DNA of 8,685 nt from NCBI GenBank assembly GCA_002334915.1, contig DDCQ01000050.1, positions 1 through 8,685 of the forward strand. Direction: 5' to 3'. The notes beneath the pieces are model-generated. The model saw only the letters and a list, made by a program, of their open reading frames with translations. It ran no database searches and was not told the origin of the DNA. A program made the position numbers and the translations under genes. This document shows, piece by piece, positions 1 through 6,513 of the stretch. The stretch is from Porticoccaceae bacterium UBA2002 (GTDB lineage Bacteria; Pseudomonadota; Gammaproteobacteria; Pseudomonadales; Porticoccaceae). Numbering within the stretch: position 1 is the first letter of the stretch; every line of letters begins with the position of its first letter.

Positions 1-963
1 CGCAAACGCCTCGTTCAGCTCCCACAGACCAATATCTTCCATCTTCAAACCATTGCGCTGCAGCAATTTGGGAATAGCGAAAACCGGGCCAATACCCATC
101 TCATCAGGTTCACAGCCAGCCACAGCCATACCGCGGTAAACACCCAGAGGCTCAAGATTACGCTGAGAAGCCAGGGTACCATCCATCAGCACAACCGCAG
201 CAGCGCCGTCAGATAACTGAGAAGCGTTACCGCCAGTGATGGTGCCGCCATCGCGCACGGCCTTCAGTCCAGATAGGGCCTCAATATTAGTGCCAGGACG
301 GTTGCCCTCGTCTTTGGTTAGAGTCACTTCCTCTTTAGACACCTCACCAGTTTCACGATCGGTCACCAGCTTGGTCGCAGTTACAGGCACAATCTCATCC
401 GCATACAGGCCAGCTTCCTGGGCCGCCGCCGTACGTGCCTGAGAAATCACCGAATACTCATCCTGAACCTCACGAGAGATATCGTAGCGCTTAGCCACAG
501 TCTCGGCAGTATCCAACATAGGCATATGAATCAGCGGAGCGTGCTTAATGGCCAGCGGATCAGCAACACGATGAGCATTAAACTTCTCATTTTGAATCAA
601 GCTGATGCTCTCGCAACCACCGGCAACAATCACCTGAGCACCATCATTGGTGATATTGTTGGCACCTATAGAAATAGCCATCAGACCAGAAGAGCACTGA
701 CGGTCAACAGTCATACCAGCGACAGACACAGGCAGGCCAGAAGCCATAGCCGCCTGACGACCCAGATTCATGGTCTGAGTACCCTGCTGCATCGCAGCAC
801 CCATAATGCAGTCATCGATCTCAGCCGGATCAACACCAGCACGGGCAACAGCTGCAGTGATGGCATGGGAGCTCATAGAGGGTGATTCCAGATTGTTAAA
901 TGCACCGCGGAAAGCTCGGCCAATCGGCGTGCGAGCTGCTGAAACAATTACTGCTTCTTTCAT
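1..963 (-). CDS. Acetyl-CoA acetyltransferase / 3-ketoacyl-CoA thiolase, 3' end missing
   Basis: Thiolase that would cleave a 3-ketoacyl-CoA with CoA (or condense two acetyl-CoA), in the cytoplasm. The ATG is the complement of 961-963, and AAGGA (complement of 971-975) lies 7 nt upstream. The 321 codons present run in frame to the left edge; family members have about 390 residues, so some 70 are missing. The N-terminus [14 protein letters not shown] is typical. The nucleophilic cysteine is Cys90 in [20 protein letters not shown] lies at 244-255 and NEAFA at 317-321. The histidine (GHP) and second cysteine (CxGGG) motifs lie beyond the edge. It is the last gene seen of a minus-strand cluster behind a MaoC hydratase and an SDR, so degradative thiolysis is the likelier role. 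Codons ending in T (GCT, GGT, CGT) are frequent, which may mean high expression. Acyl chain specificity cannot be read. Confidence 0.95.
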   Translation of the reverse strand, partial: MKEAVIVSAARTPIGRAFRGAFNNLESPSMSSHAITAAVARAGVDPAEIDDCIMGAAMQQGTQTMNLGRQAAMASGLPVSVAGMTVDRQCSSGLMAISIGANNITNDGAQVIVAGGCESISLIQNEKFNAHRVADPLAIKHAPLIHMPMLDTAETVAKRYDISREVQDEYSVISQARTAAAQEAGLYADEIVPVTATKLVTDRETGEVSKEEVTLTKDEGNRPGTNIEALSGLKAVRDGGTITGGNASQLSDGAAAVVLMDGTLASQRNLEPLGVYRGMAVAGCEPDEMGIGPVFAIPKLLQRNGLKMEDIGLWELNEAFA

Positions 964-1024
964 AATAAAATCCTTAATTTATAGTATGTTATGAATTAAA
1001 CTTAATCTAATTTATAAAGAGAAG
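964..1024. other. AT-rich gap between dehydrogenase and thiolase genes
   Basis: This 61-bp spacer is strikingly AT-rich compared with its surroundings. It holds the thiolase Shine-Dalgarno sequence (complement of 971-975). It also holds two copies of the 9-mer TAATTTATA (plus strand) at 975-983 and 1008-1016, 33 bp apart start to start. On the minus strand each copy reads TATAAATTA, which looks like a -10 element, but no good -35 sits at the right distance. The gap is wider than the 32 nt between the two preceding genes. The thiolase may therefore have an extra promoter, or this may be only an AT-rich translation-enhancing leader. Confidence 0.35.
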
Positions 1025-1936
1025 TTACCCCTTGAGTGCCGCCATGGCCTTCATCAAAAACTTCTCAGTTTGCTTGCCACCAGACTCCAGCGGCAGATGA
1101 TCTTTGGTGTCGCTGAGCTGGTCCCACTGAGCCACAATAAGGTCAGGATTCTGCTCATCTTTAGCCATAAAAATACCATCGGTCTCATACATACCGGCCA
1201 CGGCATAGCCGCCAGCACCGGCACAGAGAATAGTCCTGGTTGGTGCCTTCTTATCACAGAGGATAAGCGCGCCAGCAGTAACAGATTCCGCAGTCAGCAT
1301 ACCCAGCACTTCTGGAGGCATTAGATCCTCAGTCATGCGGGTGCCAGCTGTGGGCGCCAGTGCATTGACATGAATATTGTTCTTGCCGCCCTCGAGCACC
1401 AATGTATTCATAAAGCCCAGCACCGCCATCTTGGCAGCACCATAGTTGGTCTGCCCAAAGTTGCCGTACATGCCGCTGGAAGAGGTCGTCATCACAATGC
1501 GGCCGTAGTTCTGCTCGCGCATAATGTCCCACACCGCTTTAGTGCAGTTGACCGAACCCATCAGGTGCACATCCATCACCAGCTGAAAATCAGCCAGATC
1601 CATCTTGGCGAAGGATTTATCGCGCAGAATACCGGCATTGTTAATCAAGATATCCACCCGACCCCACTTCTCCATGGCCTGGGTAACCATATCCTGAACC
1701 TCATCGAACTTGGCAACATTGGCGCCGTGAGCAAAGGCTTCACCCCCCGCCGCCTCAATCAGGCCAACCACTTCCATCGCCGCATCGGACGAGGCACCAG
1801 TGCCATCCCGTGCGCCACCTAAATCATTGACCACAACCTTGGCACCGCGCTCAGCCAGCGCCAGCGCATGGGAACGACCCAGGCCATTGCCGGCACCAGT
1901 GACAATAGCCACCTGACCTTCAAAATTAATACTCAT
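1025..1936 (-). CDS. MFE-2-type short-chain dehydrogenase, probable (R)-3-hydroxyacyl-CoA dehydrogenase
   Basis: Classical SDR-fold enzyme of 303 residues, expected to oxidise an (R)-3-hydroxyacyl-CoA to the 3-ketoacyl-CoA with NAD+. The cofactor motif TGAGNGLG is at 13-20. Asp38 in VVNDLGG ends the second strand and points to NAD+ over NADP+. NNAG is at 99-102. The active site has Ser152, Tyr165 and Lys169 in a stretch (SSSGMYGNFGQTNYGAAK) that closely matches the dehydrogenase domain of peroxisomal multifunctional enzyme 2 (HSD17B4). At 303 residues it exceeds the usual 250-residue SDR; the extra C-terminal part fits MFE-2 and the actinobacterial Hsd4A group. GAGG lies 7 nt before the ATG. 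It is 32 nt downstream of the hydratase and 61 nt upstream of the thiolase, so it carries out the middle step of the cluster. Substrate is inferred; a hydroxysteroid dehydrogenase role is the main alternative. Confidence 0.93.
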   Translation of the reverse strand: MSINFEGQVAIVTGAGNGLGRSHALALAERGAKVVVNDLGGARDGTGASSDAAMEVVGLIEAAGGEAFAHGANVAKFDEVQDMVTQAMEKWGRVDILINNAGILRDKSFAKMDLADFQLVMDVHLMGSVNCTKAVWDIMREQNYGRIVMTTSSSGMYGNFGQTNYGAAKMAVLGFMNTLVLEGGKNNIHVNALAPTAGTRMTEDLMPPEVLGMLTAESVTAGALILCDKKAPTRTILCAGAGGYAVAGMYETDGIFMAKDEQNPDLIVAQWDQLSDTKDHLPLESGGKQTEKFLMKAMAALKG

Positions 1937-1968
1937 TACCTAACCTCGTTAAATATTATTGTTGCTGT

Positions 1969-2430
1969 TTAGTTAGCCATCTGCACGCTAAGCCATTCAG
2001 CAACCAACGCGGGCTTATCACCGCCTTCAATTTCCACTGAAACCTCAACCTTAAAGTCGTACTGGCCCGGGCGCTTCTCACTGATATCAGCCACAGTGGC
2101 ATGACAGCGAATCTTGCTACCCACGCGCACAGGGGCCACAAAGCGCACCTTGTCGAAGCCTTTATTAACACCCATATAGATGCCTTCAATCAGCAGGTTA
2201 TAACTCTCGGAAAAGTGAGACAGCATAGACAGCGTCAAAAAGCCGTGGGCAATGGTGCCACCGAAAGGAGTTTTAGCCGCCGCTTCAGGATCAATATGAA
2301 TAAACTGGCGATCCAATGTGCACTCAGCAAACTCATTGACCTGGTCCTGAGTCACCTCAAACCAGTCAGTGGGTTCGCAGACATGGCCGATATATTGCTC
2401 GATTTCAGATTTTTTAATTATTTGTGGCAT
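1969..2430 (-). CDS. MaoC family (R)-specific enoyl-CoA hydratase
   Basis: Single hot-dog domain hydratase of 153 residues, expected to add water to a trans-2-enoyl-CoA to give the (R)-3-hydroxyacyl-CoA. The hydratase-2 motif is clear: Asp40 and His45, spaced as in the catalytic Asp31/His36 of Aeromonas PhaJ, followed by GGTIAHGFLTLSM at 57-69. Length and motif fit the small single-domain dehydratases such as mycobacterial HtdZ (Rv0130), not the two-domain MFE-2 hydratase, so it probably works as a homodimer. The start ATG (complement of 2428-2430) has AGGA 8-9 nt upstream. It is the first gene of the minus-strand cluster and is followed after 32 nt by the dehydrogenase that would use its product. 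A role in feeding PHA synthesis (PhaJ-like) is possible, but no PHA gene is seen here. Confidence 0.92.
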   Translation of the reverse strand: MPQIIKKSEIEQYIGHVCEPTDWFEVTQDQVNEFAECTLDRQFIHIDPEAAAKTPFGGTIAHGFLTLSMLSHFSESYNLLIEGIYMGVNKGFDKVRFVAPVRVGSKIRCHATVADISEKRPGQYDFKVEVSVEIEGGDKPALVAEWLSVQMAN

Positions 2431-2631
2431 AAACTTGGTCCTGGGTTGGTTCTAATGTCTGGCCGCCAGATATGGATCTAACGACCGTTTAAACTCTGTC
2501 GGAACCACAGCGTTCCCATATCAAAACTTGGCCATAATAGTTCCTGCGGCGCGCAAGCGCTATCACTGAAACTAATTCCAATCATGGGATTTGAATACTA
2601 CACATGGGTCTAATTACAGAGCGGCTTATAT

Positions 2632-2648
2632 TGGCATTAATCATGCCA
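2632..2648. promoter_or_regulatory. 17-bp inverted repeat, possible operator
   Basis: TGGCAT-TAATC-ATGCCA is a perfect inverted repeat with 6-bp arms and a 5-bp spacer. It directly abuts the -10-like TATAAG on the minus strand (complement of 2625-2630), upstream of the hydratase cluster. That position would suit a repressor site blocking a minus-strand promoter. No regulator gene is in the window, so the protein is unknown. Chance occurrence cannot be excluded. Confidence 0.3.
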
Positions 2649-2674
2649 TAAATAATCGCTACGCCCAATAGCAA

Positions 2675-2698
2675 AGAGGCAGCCACCTGGCCGCCTCT
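2675..2698 (-). terminator. Terminator-like hairpin after the M2 peptidase gene
   Basis: AGAGGC (2675-2680) pairs with GCCTCT (2693-2698). After an A-C mismatch the stem continues with GCC/GGC and closes on a 4-nt ACCT loop. It starts 27 nt past the peptidase stop codon. Read on the minus strand the following bases are TTGCTATT, a weak U-tract. Read on the plus strand the hairpin is followed by TGTTGTTTTTAT, a better one, so it may act in both directions although no plus-strand gene precedes it here. Confidence 0.55.
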
Positions 2699-2725
2699 GT
2701 TGTTTTTATATGACCCTGGAGTCAG

Positions 2726-4540
2726 TTACCAACCGCAGGCACGATCCTGGTTTTGCTCCTGCAACCAGGCATTCAGCGGCGCGAAATAATCAATAATCGC
2801 ACTGCCATCCATGCTGCGCTGACCTGTGATAGCCTCCATGGCATCGGGCCAGGGCTTGCTCTGGCCCATGGCCATCATATTGCCAAGTTTATCGCCCGCG
2901 GCTTTATTGTTGTAGATAGAGCACTCATGCAGCGGGCCATCCTGCCCCGCAGCCTCACACAGAGCCTTGTGGAACTGGAACTGCATAATAAAAGACAGAA
3001 AATACCTGGTGTAGGGCGTATTGCCAGGTACGTGGTACTTGGCACCAGCATCAAAGTGCTCCTCGCCGCGCTCAGTGGGTGCCGCTATACCCTGGTACTC
3101 CTCTCGCAACTTCCACCAACCCCTATTGTAGTCTTTGGGGGCTATCTCGCCGGTAAACACCTTCCAGCGCCACTCATCGATCATTTTACCAAAGGGCAGA
3201 AAGGCAATTTTTTCCAGAGCCAGTTTCATCTGCTTGTTAATAGTAGCCTCATAGCCCTCAGTTACTCTATCCATCAGCCCTTTACTCTGCAGGTAACCAG
3301 GAGTCATAGATAGCTGAATAGTGTCGCCAATGGCCTCGTGGAAACCATCGTGGGCACCCCCTTTAAATATTGAGGGCAGGTCCCTGTATAGCAGGAAGTA
3401 GTAGATATGCCCCAGCTCATGGTGCAATGTGACAAACTGCTCGCCATTAACCTCCACGCACTGCTTGATCCTTGGATCATTGCCATCGTCAAAATCCCAG
3501 GCACTGGCATGACAGACCACATTGCGATCCCGGGGTTTTTTCAACATAGAATTCTTATAGAAACTCTCGGGTAGAGCAGGCATACCCAGAGAGGTAAAAA
3601 AGCCCTCTGCAGTCCTGGCCATCTTTATCTCATCCCAGCCCTGCAACTGCATGGCGGCAGTGACATCCACAGGGGATACTCCCGGATAGGGCTCTATCAT
3701 AGGATAGAGGTTATCCCAGGTTTGTGACCACATATTGCCCAGCAGATGGGCGGGTATAGGCCGGTCTAGCGCCACTTTGTCAGCGCCATAGCTCTCATTG
3801 AGTTTGGCGCGCACATGGCAGTGCAGTTCGTCATAGAGAGGCTTAACCTCATCCCAGAGCCGGCGAGATTCAATGGTAAAGGTATTGCTGTCCATATCGT
3901 AGCCACCCTGCCATAACTCGGCCAGATTCCTGTAGCCAAATTCCTGGGCACCCAGATTGGCGATCTCCACAAAGCGCTGATAATCAGCGCGGTATGGGGG
4001 CGATACCTGCCGCCAGCCCTGCCATATATCGAGCAGCTCGTCATAGTCTCGCGACTCTGCCAGCACTGCCTCTAGCTCCTGTAATTCACGGCAGACGCCC
4101 TCTGCATTGCAGTACTTGCCGGCGCCGTACTGACCTTCCATATGGGTGAGAATAGCCGAGAGTTCAGCCTGTAACTCGGGATCATCTGGAGCCGGAGCTG
4201 AGGAGCCGCGCAACATTAACTCAATGGCTCGCGCCGTCTCTGGGTCCATATCTGTGCCCAGATACTGCTTGGCCTGTTTAACCATGGCGCTCTCAAAGGC
4301 CAGGCCACGCTCGCCAGCTGCCGCCGCCAGAATCGCGGTATCCCCAGTAATATAGGTATTGCGCACCCAGTAGGCTGCGCGAGCCTCGCGAGCCAGTTCA
4401 CGACCCTCGACTTCCATTCGCGCAACAAAATCTGCAGCAGATTCCTCTGTGCTGTTAATAGACGAGTCTACATCAGTGGCTGAGCCACAGCCCGCCAGTA
4501 TGATGACAGTGGCTACCAGCAATAAGTGTTTAAATCTCAT
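2726..4540 (-). CDS. M2 family peptidyl-dipeptidase (ACE-like zinc metallopeptidase), lipoprotein
   Basis: Zinc dipeptidyl carboxypeptidase of the angiotensin-converting-enzyme family, releasing dipeptides from peptide C-termini. The 604 residues equal one ACE catalytic domain. A lipoprotein signal ends in the lipobox LAGC with Cys18; Gly at +2 predicts the outer membrane by the E. coli rule. Zinc ligands are His374, His378 (HELGH) and Glu402 (HEAIGD), with Glu375 as general base; the 24-residue gap from His378 to Glu402 equals that in human testis ACE. Lys501, His503, Tyr510 and Tyr513 match the ACE substrate-binding residues 511, 513, 520 and 523, and Arg479 and Arg512 match chloride ligands Arg489 and Arg522. 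Cysteines 144/150, 343/361 and 528/540 match the three ACE disulfides. A strong GGGGGAGGG precedes the ATG. It lies 22 nt downstream of the peptide transporter gene, so both are probably co-transcribed. Confidence 0.96.
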   Translation of the reverse strand: MRFKHLLLVATVIILAGCGSATDVDSSINSTEESAADFVARMEVEGRELAREARAAYWVRNTYITGDTAILAAAAGERGLAFESAMVKQAKQYLGTDMDPETARAIELMLRGSSAPAPDDPELQAELSAILTHMEGQYGAGKYCNAEGVCRELQELEAVLAESRDYDELLDIWQGWRQVSPPYRADYQRFVEIANLGAQEFGYRNLAELWQGGYDMDSNTFTIESRRLWDEVKPLYDELHCHVRAKLNESYGADKVALDRPIPAHLLGNMWSQTWDNLYPMIEPYPGVSPVDVTAAMQLQGWDEIKMARTAEGFFTSLGMPALPESFYKNSMLKKPRDRNVVCHASAWDFDDGNDPRIKQCVEVNGEQFVTLHHELGHIYYFLLYRDLPSIFKGGAHDGFHEAIGDTIQLSMTPGYLQSKGLMDRVTEGYEATINKQMKLALEKIAFLPFGKMIDEWRWKVFTGEIAPKDYNRGWWKLREEYQGIAAPTERGEEHFDAGAKYHVPGNTPYTRYFLSFIMQFQFHKALCEAAGQDGPLHECSIYNNKAAGDKLGNMMAMGQSKPWPDAMEAITGQRSMDGSAIIDYFAPLNAWLQEQNQDRACGW

Positions 4541-4562
4541 ATCCCTCCCCCAGGCGGCTGGC

Positions 4563-6269
4563 TCAGTCTGCTCCGCGCATCATTTTATTAATCACAGGTG
4601 ATATTAAAAGCATCAGCAGAGAGATACCCAGAGCTATATAGCCCACCTGAGAATAGACATCCACATAGCCCGCCTTGGCCGCTGCCACATTGGTCATTTG
4701 ACCACCAATGGTCTCAGCGCCAGTAGTTCGCGCAATAACGCCAGCCAGATAGTTGGACAGGCCAGAATAGAGGAACCATGCGCCCATGGTCATACCCACA
4801 ATTTTTGCCGGAGCCAGCTTGGTTACCGCAGATAGGCCCACAGGAGACACCATCAACTCACCCATGGTGTGAATCCAGTAGATCAGGAAAATAAAGATCA
4901 CCGGCGTAAGACCCACTGCACCAGCACCCTGCATACCTGCTACCAATACTAAAAATCCCAGCCCAGCCATAGCCACGCCCAGGGCAAACTTAACCGGCGT
5001 CGAAGGATTGAGCTGACGCCTGGCCAGCCACACCCAGAGCCAGGCCATAAAGGGGGCAAAGACGAAGATAAAGCCGGCATTTAAAGACTGAAACACCGGG
5101 CCCGGCACAGACCAACCCATAATTTCCCGATCTACTAGGCGGGCGGTAAACAGATTCAGGGATGAACCCGCCTGCTCAAACAGCGCCCAGAAAGGAATCT
5201 GCGCCAACACAAAATAGATTGCCGCCAGCATTCGCGAACGCTCATCGCCCTGCAGCTGCGTAAAGGTGTGACTCACCAGCCAGATAAACATCAGAATACC
5301 CACAGGCCCCAGTATTCCGCCAACTAAATCCGCATTCATCACCAGCAGCATAGACAGAGCAATAATGCCCAGCCCCACCGAATAGCAAAGCCACTCTATA
5401 TTGATGCCAAACAAGACTTTTTCTTTAAGCCTGTCCGCGTTGGGTGGCTCTGCCTTGCCATCGAGCCAGCTCTGGCAGGACAGAAAAATAACCAGCCCCA
5501 GAAGCATGCCTACTCCAGCCAGACCAAAGCCGTATTTCCAGCCATAGACAATGCCCAAATAGCCGCAGGACAGAGACGCCAGAAATGCCCCTATATTGAT
5601 GCCCATATAAAAAATGGTAAAACCTGAGTCTCTTCGAGTATCGCCAAAGCCATAGAGAGAGCCAACAATGGTAGATATATTGGCCTTTAAAAAACCCACA
5701 CCGGCAATAATTAACGCCAGCGATAGATAGAGGATATTGAGATATTTCTCCTCAGTCTCAACGCTAATGGTAAATTCAGAACGCTCAATGCTCGACGCCA
5801 GCCCAACAGCCTCAGGCTCGGCAATAGCCATGCTGGTCTCAGTAAAACTGACATAGGAAGCACCCAGATCTGTAACAATTTGCTGGCGCGCATCACCGCC
5901 GCGGCCATCCAGCACAATCTCATACTGCTTATCGCCATGGGTTATCAACTGTCTTGAGCCCTCGCCCTCAAAAGCCATACCAAAATGGCCAAAGGTCAGC
6001 AGTATGGCGCCAAATGTTACCGCCTTGCGGGCACCCAAATAGCGATCAGCCAGTGAGCCACCGATAATAGTCATTACATAAACCAGCGCCCCATAGGCGC
6101 CATAGAGCACGCTGGAACTCTCGTCGGACATCAAGAAATGCTGAGTCAGATAGATAATCAGCAAGCCGCGCATCCCGTAGTATGAGAAGCGCTCCCACAT
6201 TTCAGTCAAGAACAAAATTACAAGACCGCGGGGATGACCCAGAATGGTTTTTTCTGCTGACTCAGTCAT
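4563..6269 (-). CDS. POT/PTR2 family proton-dependent di/tripeptide transporter
   Basis: Inner-membrane symporter of the major facilitator superfamily that imports di- and tripeptides with protons. The family signature ExxERFxYY is present as Glu23, Glu26, Arg27, Phe28, Tyr30 and Tyr31 in helix 1. The second PTR2 signature, FTIFYMGINIGAF, is at 217-229. Lys195 (FLKANIS) in helix 4 and Glu365 (WALFEQAG) in helix 7 match conserved positions, though Lys is followed by Ala-Asn instead of the usual Pro-Asn. Hydrophobic segments fit 14 helices, as in bacterial POTs. At 568 residues it is longer than the usual 450-520, mainly because of a hydrophilic insert of about 75 residues (roughly 101-176) between helices 3 and 4, on the periplasmic side. 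AAGGA lies 8 nt before the ATG. It is first in the unit with the M2 dipeptidase, whose dipeptide products are its expected substrates. Confidence 0.95.
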   Translation of the reverse strand: MTESAEKTILGHPRGLVILFLTEMWERFSYYGMRGLLIIYLTQHFLMSDESSSVLYGAYGALVYVMTIIGGSLADRYLGARKAVTFGAILLTFGHFGMAFEGEGSRQLITHGDKQYEIVLDGRGGDARQQIVTDLGASYVSFTETSMAIAEPEAVGLASSIERSEFTISVETEEKYLNILYLSLALIIAGVGFLKANISTIVGSLYGFGDTRRDSGFTIFYMGINIGAFLASLSCGYLGIVYGWKYGFGLAGVGMLLGLVIFLSCQSWLDGKAEPPNADRLKEKVLFGINIEWLCYSVGLGIIALSMLLVMNADLVGGILGPVGILMFIWLVSHTFTQLQGDERSRMLAAIYFVLAQIPFWALFEQAGSSLNLFTARLVDREIMGWSVPGPVFQSLNAGFIFVFAPFMAWLWVWLARRQLNPSTPVKFALGVAMAGLGFLVLVAGMQGAGAVGLTPVIFIFLIYWIHTMGELMVSPVGLSAVTKLAPAKIVGMTMGAWFLYSGLSNYLAGVIARTTGAETIGGQMTNVAAAKAGYVDVYSQVGYIALGISLLMLLISPVINKMMRGAD

Positions 6270-6513
6270 GGAGACTTTCCTTAAATTGATTAGCTTTGAA
6301 TTATTATTGCCGCCGCAACTGGTGCCAGCGAACTAAGTCGGTAAACACTATCACAGACAGGGGCTGCAGGTAAGCTGAACTTTCCTCTGCACGCTGCGTA
6401 ATTAAGAGTAGAATTGGCGTCAAATCTCTATCTTATGGCACAGATTCAAGAGACAGTTAACCGGGGTCTGGTTAAGGTATAAAAATAATATTACATCGAG
6501 GGGAACAGAGCCC
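6270..6513. other. Divergent promoter region, peptide transporter / acyl-CoA dehydrogenase
   Basis: A 244-bp non-coding region between divergently transcribed genes, so it must carry promoters facing both ways. On the plus side are a TATAAA (6478-6483), an AT-rich run to about 6493, and the dehydrogenase ribosome binding site GAGGGG (6498-6503), 10 nt before the ATG. On the minus side AAGGA (complement of 6278-6282) serves the transporter gene; no convincing minus promoter was found. A short symmetric CTGGTGCCAG lies at 6319-6328. No ORF of note. Confidence 0.6.
6457..6483 (+). promoter_or_regulatory. Inverted repeat plus -10-like element upstream of the dehydrogenase pair
   Basis: TTAACC (6457-6462) and GGTTAA (6470-6475) form a perfect 6-bp-arm inverted repeat around a 7-bp spacer. 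Two bases after it comes TATAAA (6478-6483), 5 of 6 matches to the sigma-70 -10 box, about 31 bp ahead of the start codon. The repeat covers where the -35 and spacer would be, a typical repressor position, and no good -35 is visible. The regulator is unknown; a TetR-type acyl-CoA-responsive repressor would be a usual candidate, but this is a guess. Confidence 0.4.

Larger units (their letters stand above)
2431..2725. other. Intergenic region upstream of the hydratase cluster
   Basis: A 295-bp non-coding stretch between the end of the M2 peptidase gene and the hydratase start, both on the minus strand. It must hold the promoter for the hydratase-dehydrogenase-thiolase cluster if the hairpin at 2675-2698 ends the upstream transcript. 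A -10-like TATAAG is present on the minus strand (complement of 2625-2630), but no convincing -35 pairs with it. Other symmetric elements are GTTTAAAC at 2487-2494, GGAAC/GTTCC arms at 2501-2505 and 2512-2516, and the 17-bp repeat listed separately. I see no plausible ORF. Confidence 0.5.

Noticed and set aside
236..994. Plus-strand reading frames opposite the thiolase gene
   Set aside because: They are antisense to a strongly conserved thiolase, have no family features, and lack supporting ribosome binding sites.
2487..2494. GTTTAAAC as a PsrA-type fatty-acid regulator site
   Set aside because: PsrA sites have GAAAC and GTTTC-like halves in the opposite order with a spacer. This is just an 8-bp palindrome, and the flanking CGAC/GTCG are asymmetrically spaced.
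2501..2516. GGAAC-N6-GTTCC as an operator or hairpin
   Set aside because: The 5-bp arms are too short for a stable hairpin and no promoter element is aligned with it; likely chance.
2726..4540. Inactive ACE-like pseudo-peptidase
   Set aside because: HELGH, the third zinc ligand Glu402 and the substrate-binding Lys, His and Tyr residues are all present, so there is no sign of inactivation.
6319..6328. CTGGTGCCAG with preceding AA as a FadR fatty-acid operator
   Set aside because: Only the left half resembles the E. coli FadR site (AACTGGT); the right half and the spacing do not match, and it is a short symmetric 10-mer that could occur by chance.
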